Part shown: positions 15,819-25,850 of the stretch, piece after piece
Layout: each line of letters starts with the position of its first letter
Position numbering within the stretch: the first letter of the stretch is position 1
Assembly: GCF_900107035.1 (NCBI RefSeq)
Contig: NZ_FNOJ01000001.1
Span: 1-64,000 of the forward strand
Direction: 5' to 3'
From: Alicyclobacillus hesperidum
GTDB lineage: Bacteria; Bacillota; Bacilli; Alicyclobacillales; Alicyclobacillaceae
Length of the DNA stretch: 64,000 nt
The notes under the pieces: generated by a model
The model's input: only the letters and a program-made list of their open reading frames with translations
What the model was told of the DNA's origin: nothing
The model's database searches: none
Position numbers and translations under genes: made by a program

Positions 15819-18800
15819 TTAATGCTCACCTCGTGCGCTTTGCAGTCGCTCAAATACAGATGACAAAACCATCGGTTGGACAGTCATGGCGCGTCCCGCC
15901 GCGACAAAATATAAATAAGCCTCAATGCTCTTTTCGCGTGCCAACGGTGAGAGCGCCGCAACATACGTAGCTACTTGTGCCTGGTACTCTTGGACAAGCC
16001 GCTCCAAATCTTCCTCACTTTGCATTCTGTCCGTCTTATAGTCAATGACAATCCAGCGCTCCGCCTCTTCAAACAAGCAGTCGATGACGCCTTGCGCCAC
16101 GACGGGCACGGTGTGCTCATGGCCAATGTGGACGTCGATACGATGAAAAAACGGTTGCTCGCGATATACACAATCCGCTTGTCGCATCCGCAAACCGAGA
16201 TCCGAACGAAGAAATTGCACGACGTCATCCACTTGTAACGCAGCGGCGAGACGAGCATCGAGCAAACCCGTTGCGAAAAGCCTATCCCGCTCTTTGACAA
16301 CCGCCTCTGGATCTGCGTCACATGGCCATGCACAGCGCTGCATGAATGCGTGAAACGCGGTTCCGCGCTCGCGTGGCGAGACTGTTTGTGCCCGGACAAA
16401 GGCTGGATCTTCAAGTAAAGATGTGGCAGCCCCCAAGCCATGCTTACCCTGCCCTGACAAAGCAGCATGCAAACGGCGCATGTCGGTCGCCGTGACCTTC
16501 GCGTACAAGTTGGCGACGCGGGTTTCCTGCGACGGCCGAATTTGAATGGCACGCGGCCCTCTTGTGTCTGAATGCCGACTGGCGGTAAGCAAAGCTTCAA
16601 CGTCGTCAATCGACATGTCGGCAAATGGCGATTCTGCATGGTTCTCTGCGGCTCCTATCCTAGACTCGCCACTACCATGAATCGAGAGGGAGAGCACGGC
16701 GTCCCCTGCATCCAACAGATGTCCGTCCCATGTGCTACGATCCAAAGCGCGTAGTTCTGCGCCCGCGGGATGGCGCACCAACGCCGGAACGAGCCAATCT
16801 AGGTAAGACTTCGCCGCAAAAAACCACGCTTCGGACAGCTTCGGTTCCCCCGGGGCATGCGCTTGATACGACTCGCGCACCTTTTTTTCTAATTCGTTCG
16901 CTGTTCCCACCAAGATGAGTTTTTCCTTGGCGCGCGTCATAGCGACGTATAAGATGCGCGCTTCTTCCGCCAGAGTCTCGCGTTTATCCGCATAGGAAGC
17001 CGCGATAGACGCGACAGTTCGCCAACGCTGACCTGTTGCCGGATCGTACATATTGGCGCCAATGCCTGTCGTTCGTTCAAGCATCAAGGGACCTTGATGA
17101 CGCAAGTTGAATTGGCGTCCTAGGTTGAGGACAAACACGCGCGCAAATTCGAGGCCCTTACTATGGTGCACAGTCATGACTGAGACCGCGTCCGCGTCTG
17201 CTGGCAGAGCCGAACCAAAGTCGAGATCGGCTTCCTCCCATGCGCGCCAAGCCTCGAGGAAGCCAAACAAATCACTCCTCTCTGTCGATCTATGCGAGCT
17301 TGCAAGATCCAGCAGTTTATCAACGTTGGCCCGACGTACTGAGCCTCGAGTCATGCCATCAAGATAAAGAAGATAGCCGGTCTCGTCGAGAATTTCTCGC
17401 ACGAGTTCCGCCACCTGCATGCGGGTGGCAAGGGTGCGCCAGCGGAGAATCTGATCACGAGCCGCCAGTGCCGCATCGCGTACAGAGTCGCCGATTTCAG
17501 TGCTGTCAGCAGCCTTTGAGAGTGCGTGCCAGTACGATCCGCCTGTGACAACACGCACCCTTGCCAGCATCAAATCGTCCCAACCGATGAGTGGTGATTT
17601 GAGCAACGCGACCAACGACAACGAGTCAAGGGGATTGTCAATGGCTCGTAAGGCGGCAATCAGCCACTGAATCTCAGGTGCTCCGAAAAATCCCGTACTT
17701 GTGTCCGCATTTGCCGGTATGCCGTGTCTCTGTAATGCGGCCACCACAGTGTTCAAACTCTGCTTGCCTGTGCGTAGCAAAATCGCAATATCGCGATAGG
17801 CGAGAGGGCGAGGGCTTTCGCGCTTGCTGTCGTATATCATCGCTCCTTCCTGCATCCATTGCGCGATCTGGCGCGCCACCCAGTCCGCCTCGCGTTCCAA
17901 GTTCTCGAGCCTAACGGTATCCTCTTCTGCCTCGTCCATGACCTCTATGTCGGATTCCTGAGGAATATCGGTGTTTAAATTTGGGACGAAGATGTGAAAC
18001 TCGACGGCCGCCTGCGCCTCTACATAGGGTGGGTATGGGGCTGACGCGCGCATCTCCACTCGCTCGTTATAGTCAAAGCCCGACGTCGCTTCTTGAAACA
18101 ACTGTCGAAAGACATAGTTCACCACGGCAACGACTTCCTTGCGACTTCGATAGTTGTCGCGCAGGTCAATACAAGTGCCACCCTCACCTTGGTGGTAACG
18201 ACGATATCGGTCTAGGAATAAATTGGGCTCCGCCATCCGAAATCTATAGATACTCTGCTTCACGTCACCTACGGCAAACAGGTTGTTTGCGCCGCTTGTG
18301 ATCAGATCCACGAGGGCATCCTGAATCGGGCTGGTATCTTGGTATTCATCGACAAACACGTGCCGATACTGGTCGCGTACACGCGCGAGTGCCAGACTGT
18401 CTGACGACGTCAAAAGGCGGTAGCTGAGATGTTCGAGATCCTGAAAATCGAGCGCTTCGCGCTGCGCCTTGCGCTGGTCTATTTCGGCAAGTACGGCTTT
18501 GGCAAGATCGACCAGTACGTGAACATGTGGCGCCAAGTCTGCCAAGTCTTGCTTGAGCATGGATTCGCCACGATAGAGAACAGATGTAATGTCGTCGCGG
18601 ACTATTTTCTTTGCCTTTTCGGCGCATGCCCGCACGATTTCTACCTCTGGACCGTTATACTTTATCTGGGGCGCTCGCCTGTCGAAAACGCGAAGCGTAT
18701 CCGCCACGGCATCCACTGCGCATGGGGAAGTTTGTGTTATTTGCAAAGCACTTTGCAGTGCATGGATGGCATCGTTCGCCCATTCGTGAAACTTCGCAAG

Positions 18801-19532
18801 TTCCGGTACGCTTGCTGCCTCTTGCTCTGCCATCTGCATACTGGATAATGCCTGCGCTAAACTGTCGCAAAGCCATGTTTGAAACCAATCGCCAAACGCA
18901 TTGTCATGGAAAGTTCCGTCGAGGCGATACATGGCTTTTGCCTGATCAAGCCATGCCTCGGGGTGGACTTGGCTGCGCGCCGTGTCACATAGATCAACTA
19001 AGGCTTGTATAATCGGTTCCCTCCCCACAAGCCTTAATGCCACAAGGGCGCGCTGTACCTCATCTCCCGTTGGCCCTGCAAGAGCCGCCTCGACCACATC
19101 GCGAGCCGCTTGCCGAATCATGACGCGCTGTTCGTTGGCATCGAGCAGATCAACCCCGGGGGAGATGTTCAGAGATAGCGCATTTCGCCGAATCATCTGC
19201 AGACAAAAGCTGTGGATAGTCGAGATCTGCGCCTGCCAAAGCGTGTTGATAAGGTGCTCATAACGGCGTGCCTGCGCCCGCTCGCCATGTTGCCCAGCTT
19301 CTTCGCGCAACTCCTCAAGCCGCTTGGCGATGCGCCCGCGCATTTCGTTGGCTGCAGCGTCCGTAAAGGTCACAACTAAGAAATTTTCCATCTCTAATCC
19401 AGGATCTTGCGTCAACAATGTCGCAATCCGCTCCGTGAGCACAGCCGTTTTGCCTGAGCCCGCGCCTGCCGAAACGATTGCGTTTTGATCCCGAAGGCTA
19501 ATCGCTCGCGCTTGATCCTCAGACCATTTCAT
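15819..19532 (-). CDS. addA: ATP-dependent helicase/nuclease subunit AddA
   Basis: A 1,237-residue UvrD-family helicase with a C-terminal RecB-type nuclease. It is the AddA subunit of AddAB, which resects double-strand ends to Chi for RecA loading. Walker A is VSAGAGSGKTAVL (about 20-32). Helicase blocks include FVDEYQDTSPIQ and VSVMTVHHSKGLEFARV. The nuclease active site is the D...D-Y-K pattern in GVIDCLFEEAERWIVIDYKT near residue 1155. Length matches B. subtilis AddA (about 1,230). The ATG overlaps the addB stop by four bases (ATGA), and AAAGGAGG lies inside the addB end, indicating translational coupling. Confidence 0.97.
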   Translation of the reverse strand: MKWSEDQARAISLRDQNAIVSAGAGSGKTAVLTERIATLLTQDPGLEMENFLVVTFTDAAANEMRGRIAKRLEELREEAGQHGERAQARRYEHLINTLWQAQISTIHSFCLQMIRRNALSLNISPGVDLLDANEQRVMIRQAARDVVEAALAGPTGDEVQRALVALRLVGREPIIQALVDLCDTARSQVHPEAWLDQAKAMYRLDGTFHDNAFGDWFQTWLCDSLAQALSSMQMAEQEAASVPELAKFHEWANDAIHALQSALQITQTSPCAVDAVADTLRVFDRRAPQIKYNGPEVEIVRACAEKAKKIVRDDITSVLYRGESMLKQDLADLAPHVHVLVDLAKAVLAEIDQRKAQREALDFQDLEHLSYRLLTSSDSLALARVRDQYRHVFVDEYQDTSPIQDALVDLITSGANNLFAVGDVKQSIYRFRMAEPNLFLDRYRRYHQGEGGTCIDLRDNYRSRKEVVAVVNYVFRQLFQEATSGFDYNERVEMRASAPYPPYVEAQAAVEFHIFVPNLNTDIPQESDIEVMDEAEEDTVRLENLEREADWVARQIAQWMQEGAMIYDSKRESPRPLAYRDIAILLRTGKQSLNTVVAALQRHGIPANADTSTGFFGAPEIQWLIAALRAIDNPLDSLSLVALLKSPLIGWDDLMLARVRVVTGGSYWHALSKAADSTEIGDSVRDAALAARDQILRWRTLATRMQVAELVREILDETGYLLYLDGMTRGSVRRANVDKLLDLASSHRSTERSDLFGFLEAWRAWEEADLDFGSALPADADAVSVMTVHHSKGLEFARVFVLNLGRQFNLRHQGPLMLERTTGIGANMYDPATGQRWRTVASIAASYADKRETLAEEARILYVAMTRAKEKLILVGTANELEKKVRESYQAHAPGEPKLSEAWFFAAKSYLDWLVPALVRHPAGAELRALDRSTWDGHLLDAGDAVLSLSIHGSGESRIGAAENHAESPFADMSIDDVEALLTASRHSDTRGPRAIQIRPSQETRVANLYAKVTATDMRRLHAALSGQGKHGLGAATSLLEDPAFVRAQTVSPRERGTAFHAFMQRCAWPCDADPEAVVKERDRLFATGLLDARLAAALQVDDVVQFLRSDLGLRMRQADCVYREQPFFHRIDVHIGHEHTVPVVAQGVIDCLFEEAERWIVIDYKTDRMQSEEDLERLVQEYQAQVATYVAALSPLAREKSIEAYLYFVAAGRAMTVQPMVLSSVFERLQSARGEH

Positions 19533-22500
19533 CGGCTTTCAACCTCCTTTGCAGAAAGCACGTCAGCAAAGGTACGCGTTTGCAGCACGCGGTAGGAAGC
19601 ATGGTGATCCGCATGTTCAAAGTGACAGACCATGCCAAAGGGGCAGTTCGTACAACCACTGTCTGTGTGCTTGATAAAGTACGGCTGCGCACCGATATCC
19701 CCAGCCATGATCCGATTCGCAGTCCGTTCGACCCACGACCAAACAAACTGCGTCACGTGCTGCCATTCTTCGTCAGACCACACTTCGGCGTCCTTCCTAT
19801 ACTCTCCGTTCGTTTTAAGAACGCCCGAAAACAGTGGGGTTACTCCCCCCGCGATCAACTGGCGATCCATTGCCTCAATGACGTCGTGACTGGCGTGCAT
19901 ATACCCTTTCGCTCGGCACATGCCTAAAATCTTATCACGCGATAAGCTCTGCGGCGCGTTCTTAATACCCTGAGACGCCAGAAGTGGCATGTAATGTACG
20001 CCCGCTGGCTTGGCCACCGATGATTCTTCGGATAATTGCCTGCGCACGACTTCGGCATAGGTTAACAATTGCAATTGCAGCCCGTAAAACACCTTTGTGG
20101 CATCGAGTTTCGTGTTAGCATTGGACTTGTAGTCGAGTATGCGAAACCAACTCACCCCGTCTCGCTCGAATAAATCCACACGATCAATACGGCCACGCAG
20201 TTCGACCTCTGTGCCCTCATTCGTCGTCCAGGCAAGAGGTGGCCAAGCCTCTTCGCCAAGCCCGTACGACCTTTCGAGGCCGTATGGGCGAAATGCGCTA
20301 TCGTGCAACTGGCGCCAAAACGCCCGTGCCAGCCATTGTACGCCTTGCAACAGATCGGCGATGCTCACACCGCCAACTCGTTCCGCCTGCAAGCGCCTAT
20401 ACTTGGCCCGCTGGATTTGCTCCTCGAATACAGCGTCTGCCGCGCTAACGACTTGCTCATCCGCGTCCGCCAACGAGACGCCTGTGGCTTCGAGATCGAG
20501 CAAGCGTGCAATCAATGCTTGCGCGACGTCGTGCAAAAATGTCCCGACGTCCTGTGGGCGCACGGCCGCAAACGACAAAGGTTCAAGCTTGAGCCCATAC
20601 TGCAAAAAGTGCCGCTCTGGACAGGCAGCAAACGTTTCAAGACGATGAACGCTCGTGCGCAACGGTCGACCAAACAGGTCCTCTGCGAGGTCAGGTGGAA
20701 GTTGGCCGCGGTTCGGGCGATGCACCAGTCCGCGCAAACTGCCACGCAACATCTGTCTGCGTTCGACGCTTGTATCCAAAAAATAATCGAGTACATCCTG
20801 GACAGTCGGTGCCGCCAAAACCTCGTTCCAAGTAACTCCCCGGCGTACATCCGCAAGCTGTTGCACGAGCATGTGCAACGCGCGATCCGGTCGCACAATG
20901 GGCACCTGTACGTCATTTGCGGGCCCGGCTTCCGGCAATTGCACATCCGTCACTGTGACGCCGAGTGCATTCGCCACAAAACGCACATGGGCCGCCGCCT
21001 CGTGTTCCTTGACACCAGCCCTCACTGCCCAACTGACCGTCAGCAACTTACTGGCGCGCGTCAGCACCTGATACGCAACACGCTGGAATACCAGATGTTG
21101 TTCGGTTTGAGTGAAGCCAAGCGGAACGCCAAAGGCGCGTGTGAACATCTCGCGCTCGTCGTCGCGCAGAATTCCCGTATCACCCGGTCGTAGTGGCAGG
21201 TGAGTATCGTCTGCGCCAACGACAAACACGTACGGCTTCGTCCAGTGGTCTGCGCGGCGGTAATCGCAGATGAACACCTGATCGACGCTGCTCGGAATCG
21301 TGGCGAGCCGCTCGCGCCTTAGCGCGTCAAGCACTAGGTTTAAGACGTCGCGCTGGGGCAAGCGAACATCCGGGTAGATGCCAGCGAGATCGTCTAACAA
21401 GGCGATACATTGATTCCACGCCTGCTCCTCGACACTCGCTGCGAGCACGCTCGCCTGTGCGTCACCGTTGACGACTGCCGCCGCAACCTTGGCCTTCACG
21501 TCAAAGGCCTGAAGCAACTGCCAGATCGCCACCGCGAAATCCTCCAGCCGAATCGTCGGTGCGCTGCACGCGGCGACAAACGGTTGTAGCTTGGTTGCTA
21601 GTTGCACGCGGATGCGATTGGCAAACTGATCCTCACGCGTCGTCTCTATCGCGTCGTCGGTCACCTCTTGTGCAAACGTCCACGGCTGGTCCTGAAACCA
21701 AACCGCGCTACCCGAGACGTCGTACATGCGGATATAGAGATCAAATCTGTCTCGATCTTCCGCAGAGAGTCCGCTGTACGCGCTACGAATCCAGGAGGCG
21801 ACGGCCGCTGCCGACATATTCGACTGCACGAGCGCGATGGACTTCGTCAAAAAATGGCCGAGCGGATGCTCATCCAAAGTGGGAAAAACGTCAATGGCGT
21901 GCGCCACCCCGGCTTGCACAAAGCTTTCCGCAAGGCGTCGCCCGTAGTTATCTAACGACGGACAGACGACCGCAATTTCCCGTCCAAGTGCGTCCCCACG
22001 CTCGAGCAGTGAGACAATTTCATCGACCACCGCTTGTATTTCCGTTTCCTCATCCGCCGCACGCCAAAGTCGCACACTTTCGGTGTGACCGTCCAGGTTT
22101 CCGGGTTGTCCCGCAAGCGCTCGCTCCAATCGGAGTAACTCCGGTTTCGCAAAGCGCTTGCCAGGCGTAAATGACACCGTCTCCCAGGAGATCCCCCGCT
22201 CCTGCAAGATGGATACAAGCCTGGCCACACTATAGAGATGAGCGGGATCGCCACGCTCAGCGTCCACGCTCCCGCATTGGTGCAGCCAGTCCTGCAACCG
22301 CGGCCACTTCGCAAGGCTATCTCGCCTCTGGGCAAAAGTTACAAGATCGTCGGGCTGAACGTCGCCGAGCACGACAACCGCCCTGTCCGCTTGTTCGATC
22401 AGCGCCGTGATCAAGCGAAGTTCTTGCGGCGCAAACAAGTTGAAGCCATCGACGAACACTTGGCTTGCGCGCAACCAAGACACTTCGTCTGCCACATGGG

Positions 22501-23095
22501 AGGCATCGGTCAAGGTAAGCGCTGGATCGAACAAATCATGCTGTTGCAAAAGTTCCCGATAGCGCACATAGAGCGTGCAGACGTCGCGCAACTTGCCAAA
22601 CAGCGACGCAGCGGCACGGCTGTGGTGCGGGTGATCCATCTCATCGATGCGAGCCGCCGCCGTCTCAATGGCGCCCTCAAGAGCTTGTAGGTCGACCTCG
22701 TAGCGGATCATTTCGTCGAACACAGCGAGGATTTGCTCATAGAGTCCTGTACCCGCTACCGCTCGTTTAAGCGGTCCAAGGCTGTCGCGTACGTCTTCAT
22801 AGGCGGCGCGAAGCAAAATGTTTCGACCAACCCGGTTGATCACGCGCCCACCACGCCCAGCACTCGTGCGCACGCGCTCGGCGAGCCGTCGCAACGTGAT
22901 GACCTCTGGCCGCAATGCGGAATCTATGGACGCCATCAGCATTTGTTCGGCGGCAAATGCCGTCTCGTCTGGGACAATCCACAAGAGTGGCGCACCAATG
23001 GGCCGTGCCTGAACTTCCTTGCGTATCTCCTCGATCACGCCCTGCGACCGACCACTACCAGTCGGCCCGAGCCACAATTGCACCGATTTCGCCAT
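19529..23095 (-). CDS. addB: ATP-dependent helicase/deoxyribonuclease subunit AddB
   Basis: A 1,188-residue partner of AddA with an inactivated helicase fold and a C-terminal RecB-type nuclease holding an Fe-S cluster. The N-terminal P-loop reads LGPTGSGRSQG (about 9-19); its lysine position is Arg, unlike the GKT/GKS of the usual Walker A. Nuclease residues are in GRIDRVDLFERDGVSWFRIL followed by DYKS. The four cluster cysteines are present: one in CPERHFLQYGL and three in GCTNCPFGMVC near the C-terminus. The ATG lies behind AGGGGTGAG. It is the first gene of addBA and diverges from an MFS transporter gene. Confidence 0.95.
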   Translation of the reverse strand: MAKSVQLWLGPTGSGRSQGVIEEIRKEVQARPIGAPLLWIVPDETAFAAEQMLMASIDSALRPEVITLRRLAERVRTSAGRGGRVINRVGRNILLRAAYEDVRDSLGPLKRAVAGTGLYEQILAVFDEMIRYEVDLQALEGAIETAAARIDEMDHPHHSRAAASLFGKLRDVCTLYVRYRELLQQHDLFDPALTLTDASHVADEVSWLRASQVFVDGFNLFAPQELRLITALIEQADRAVVVLGDVQPDDLVTFAQRRDSLAKWPRLQDWLHQCGSVDAERGDPAHLYSVARLVSILQERGISWETVSFTPGKRFAKPELLRLERALAGQPGNLDGHTESVRLWRAADEETEIQAVVDEIVSLLERGDALGREIAVVCPSLDNYGRRLAESFVQAGVAHAIDVFPTLDEHPLGHFLTKSIALVQSNMSAAAVASWIRSAYSGLSAEDRDRFDLYIRMYDVSGSAVWFQDQPWTFAQEVTDDAIETTREDQFANRIRVQLATKLQPFVAACSAPTIRLEDFAVAIWQLLQAFDVKAKVAAAVVNGDAQASVLAASVEEQAWNQCIALLDDLAGIYPDVRLPQRDVLNLVLDALRRERLATIPSSVDQVFICDYRRADHWTKPYVFVVGADDTHLPLRPGDTGILRDDEREMFTRAFGVPLGFTQTEQHLVFQRVAYQVLTRASKLLTVSWAVRAGVKEHEAAAHVRFVANALGVTVTDVQLPEAGPANDVQVPIVRPDRALHMLVQQLADVRRGVTWNEVLAAPTVQDVLDYFLDTSVERRQMLRGSLRGLVHRPNRGQLPPDLAEDLFGRPLRTSVHRLETFAACPERHFLQYGLKLEPLSFAAVRPQDVGTFLHDVAQALIARLLDLEATGVSLADADEQVVSAADAVFEEQIQRAKYRRLQAERVGGVSIADLLQGVQWLARAFWRQLHDSAFRPYGLERSYGLGEEAWPPLAWTTNEGTEVELRGRIDRVDLFERDGVSWFRILDYKSNANTKLDATKVFYGLQLQLLTYAEVVRRQLSEESSVAKPAGVHYMPLLASQGIKNAPQSLSRDKILGMCRAKGYMHASHDVIEAMDRQLIAGGVTPLFSGVLKTNGEYRKDAEVWSDEEWQHVTQFVWSWVERTANRIMAGDIGAQPYFIKHTDSGCTNCPFGMVCHFEHADHHASYRVLQTRTFADVLSAKEVESR

Positions 23096-23244
23096 CCTCG
23101 CTCACCCCTGTTTGCACTGTGTTCTTTCTGTCCGCCATGACGACTTCGATAGCCACTTGCTACTTCCTGCCACGGCGTTTGTCACCACCTGCCGGCCCGT
23201 TTCATATACCGTGGATAACTTGATTGAGAAGGAAGGTGACTGGC

Positions 23245-24459
23245 ATGGTGGATCCAATTACCGTCCGCGGCAAACGCGTCTCCGCAACCAGAATTCTTAC
23301 AGCTTCTGGATTAGGACTGTTGTTTGACGCATTCGACGTCGGCATCTTGTCGTATGTGTTGGTCTCGCTGTCCAAGGAATGGCACCTCACACACACGGTG
23401 ACTGGTCTGGTCGGCAGTGTCAGTTCCATAGGCATGGCCATTGGTTCAGGACTCGCCGGCCTGTTCGCAGATCGATTTGGTCGAAGGTCCTTATTCCTCG
23501 TCACGCTGCTTATCTACAGCTTGGCGACAGGCCTGTCCGCATTTGCTGCAGGAATTGGAATTTTCTTCGTTCTTCGCTTCTTTGTCGGTTTAGGACTTGG
23601 AGGCGAACTGCCTGTCGCAACCACCTACGTGTTAGAGAGTTCACCGGAGTCCGTTCGCGCACGCCGCGTCGTCCTGTTGGAGTCGTTTTGGGCGATTGGT
23701 TCGCTCGTCGCCGCGCTCGTCTCGTTTTTCGTCATTCCCGCGCACGGCTGGCGGATCGTCTTTTTAATCGGTGCGATCCCGGCCCTGTACACGATCGTTT
23801 TGCGATTTGCGTTGCCAGAAACCCCGAAATACCAGCATTTATCTCAGCGCACCTCGATGAGTCAGGCTGTGCGCCAGATTTGGTCGCCCGGCATTGCCCG
23901 CCGGTCGTTGGTGACGTGGATACTCTGGCTTGTCATGAATTACTCCTATTATGGAATGTTTTTGTGGCTGCCGTCGGTGTTGTCCGACAAAGGCTACTCT
24001 CTTGTGCACAGCTTGGGGTATTCGCTTGTCATGACGCTTGCGCAAATCCCTGGATACCTGACGGCCGCCTGGTTGGTGGAAAAGTGGGGGCGTAAAAAGA
24101 CGCTCGCCACTTCGATGATTCTTGCCGCCTTGGCAGCGCTCGCTTTCGGCTTTGCCTGGAACACAGCAAGCCTTATCATCTTCGGACTGCTCTTGTCCTA
24201 CTTCATGCTGGCTGCATTTGCGGGCACCTATGCGTTTACAGTCGAACAGTTTCCAACCGCCTTCCGCGCGACGGGTATGGGCTGGGCCGCGGGCTTTGGC
24301 CGCATCGGCAGCGCCCTCGCTCCGTTCATAACGGGCTGGTTACTCGGATCTCAACTGGGTTACGGCTGGGTCTTCGGCATTTTCTTTGCCGTCATTATCG
24401 TCGGCTTTTTGTTCGTCAGCCTGCTAGGGCGCGAAACCAAAGGTCAAGCACTTGAATGA
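23245..24459 (+). CDS. Major facilitator superfamily transporter (metabolite:H+ symporter-like)
   Basis: A 404-residue, 12-span MFS permease. The N-terminal span contains LLFDAFDVGILSYVL, with an acidic residue in TM1 as in sugar/aromatic-acid/niacin-type symporters. The MFS A-motif after TM2 is GLFADRFGRRSLF, the post-TM4 region has RFFVGLGLGGELPVA, and the repeated motif is VEKWGRKKTL. It resembles NiaP/MhpT-like carriers by layout, but the substrate is not assignable. The ATG at 23245 has GAAGGAAGGTGA upstream; an in-frame TTG seven codons earlier is less likely. It diverges from addBA and ends in a strong hairpin. Confidence 0.83.
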   Translation: MVDPITVRGKRVSATRILTASGLGLLFDAFDVGILSYVLVSLSKEWHLTHTVTGLVGSVSSIGMAIGSGLAGLFADRFGRRSLFLVTLLIYSLATGLSAFAAGIGIFFVLRFFVGLGLGGELPVATTYVLESSPESVRARRVVLLESFWAIGSLVAALVSFFVIPAHGWRIVFLIGAIPALYTIVLRFALPETPKYQHLSQRTSMSQAVRQIWSPGIARRSLVTWILWLVMNYSYYGMFLWLPSVLSDKGYSLVHSLGYSLVMTLAQIPGYLTAAWLVEKWGRKKTLATSMILAALAALAFGFAWNTASLIIFGLLLSYFMLAAFAGTYAFTVEQFPTAFRATGMGWAAGFGRIGSALAPFITGWLLGSQLGYGWVFGIFFAVIIVGFLFVSLLGRETKGQALE

Positions 24460-24464
24460 CAAAG

Positions 24465-24501
24465 GCGGCGGGCCGAAGCCCAATGGCTTCTTACCCGCCG
24501 C
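24465..24501. terminator. Bidirectional hairpin between MFS gene and dusB
   Basis: An outer stem GCGGCGGG (24465-24472) / CCCGCCGC (24494-24501) encloses an inner stem GAAGCC-CAAT-GGCTTC. It fills the gap between two converging genes. Only short A/T runs flank it, but position and stability suggest termination for both. Confidence 0.7.
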
Positions 24502-24512
24502 AACGACTATCG

Positions 24513-25499
24513 TTAGGCCGACTTCTGGCTCAATAATTCCTCGACATAACCGCGCAAGACCTGTTCCATGCCAACCATGGTCGTCTGCTGATTGATGAGC
24601 GTCCGCATCTCCGCGGAACCTGGCAAACCCTTAATATACCAAGCTGCATGTTTGCGCATCTCGCGCACGCCGATGTCCTCGCCTTTGTGTTCGACAAGCA
24701 GGCGCATATGGCGCAGCGTGACGGCGATTCTCTCATCCACCGACGGGGCAGGCAAAAACTCGCCAGTCTCAAGATAATGCGCGATCTCGCGGAAAATCCA
24801 AGGATTCCCCAAGGCCGCGCGCCCCACCATCACCGCATCGCATCCTGTTTCATCCAGCAATCGTTTGGCCGCCAGGGGATCCGTCACATCACCGTTGCCA
24901 ATGACGGGAATCTTCACAGCTTCCTTGACGCGACGGATAATGTCCCAATCCGCCTTTCCTGCATACATCTGCTTTGCCGTGCGCCCATGGACCGCGACTG
25001 CTTGTGCCCCAGCTTCTTGCACGGCAAGAGCCACTTCCACGGCATTGACGTGATCGTCATCCCATCCTTTGCGGAACTTGACAGTCACCGGTTTATCGAC
25101 GTGGCTGACGACCGCGCGGACAATCTCGGCAGCGTAGTTGGGATCGCGCGCGAGCGCCGCACCGCTGCCATTCTTATAGATTTTCAGGACTGGGCAGCCC
25201 ATATTGATATCGATCAAATCGGCGTTTGTCTCCCCGACCATTTCTGCGGCCTGTTCCATTGAGGCTTTATCATAGCCCATCAATTGCAGACTGACCGGAT
25301 GTTCGTCCGGCAGAATGGTGAGCATCCGTTTCGACTTTGCATTGCCATGAACTAAGGCCTTGTCGCTGACCATTTCGGCGCACACCATACCTGCGCCTAA
25401 TTCCTTGGCAAGAATGCGAAAAGGTGGATTGCAAACGCCAGCCATCGGCGCGAGAATGACAGGGTTGTCCAACGTCACGCCGGCGATTTGCAGTTTCAT
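24513..25499 (-). CDS. dusB: tRNA-dihydrouridine synthase (DusB type)
   Basis: A 328-residue FMN-dependent enzyme reducing uridine to dihydrouridine in tRNA using NADPH. The FMN barrel begins LDNPVILAPMAGVCNPPFR. The catalytic Cys is in DINMGCPV, and VKFRKGWDD, AVHGRTAKQMYAG and VIGNGDVTDP are family blocks. GRAALGNPWIF ends the barrel, followed by the helical tRNA-binding domain. The ATG at 25499 has GGAAG upstream; ten extra N-terminal codons are possible but unlikely. In B. subtilis the homologue (yacF) sits near ftsH-cysK-folate genes, which is not the case here. Confidence 0.93.
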   Translation of the reverse strand: MKLQIAGVTLDNPVILAPMAGVCNPPFRILAKELGAGMVCAEMVSDKALVHGNAKSKRMLTILPDEHPVSLQLMGYDKASMEQAAEMVGETNADLIDINMGCPVLKIYKNGSGAALARDPNYAAEIVRAVVSHVDKPVTVKFRKGWDDDHVNAVEVALAVQEAGAQAVAVHGRTAKQMYAGKADWDIIRRVKEAVKIPVIGNGDVTDPLAAKRLLDETGCDAVMVGRAALGNPWIFREIAHYLETGEFLPAPSVDERIAVTLRHMRLLVEHKGEDIGVREMRKHAAWYIKGLPGSAEMRTLINQQTTMVGMEQVLRGYVEELLSQKSA

Positions 25500-25568
25500 G
25501 CCTCGACTTCCTTTCCACAATGAGCGCATGGCATAACGGCACCATTATACGGTCGCCGCGGTTGAACA

Positions 25569-25799
25569 TCAACCGCGGTATCCTGCCATGCGCGCGGTTA
25601 AGACGAGATCGAACAACCACCAGACGCCGACAATAAACAGCAACACGTGGCCGATGAAGAGTGGTGCCGTCAGCCCGCCCACCACTGTACAGGCTGCCAT
25701 GACGATACCGCTGCCAATGCGCCCACAATAGAGCCGGTGAATGCCTAGGTAACCGAGAAAAAACCAAAGCACATATGCCAACGCGACGCTTTTGCCCAT
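25569..25799 (-). CDS. TM2 domain-containing small membrane protein
   Basis: A 76-residue protein with two hydrophobic spans. The TM2-domain signature is seen: Y-V-L-W-F-F-L-G-Y-L-G-I-H-R-L-Y-C-G-R with the conserved G-x-H-R-F/L-Y block, then a second span ending VWWLFDLVL. Function of the family is unknown; the domain is thought to be a membrane hairpin. I prefer the ATG at 25799, preceded by GGGGGG; an ATG six codons earlier is possible. It lies between dusB and the D,D-carboxypeptidase gene on the same strand. Confidence 0.82.
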   Translation of the reverse strand: MGKSVALAYVLWFFLGYLGIHRLYCGRIGSGIVMAACTVVGGLTAPLFIGHVLLFIVGVWWLFDLVLTARMAGYRG

Positions 25800-25850
25800 G
25801 CGAAGGCCCCCCATCACCCGTCGTAATACAGGTTATGAGGGACCTGCTTG

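Noticed and set aside
16000-22700. Long open frames antisense to addA and addB
   Set aside because: They are shadows of a GC-rich coding region: no ribosome binding sites, no recognisable domains, and they match the known proteins' complementary frames.
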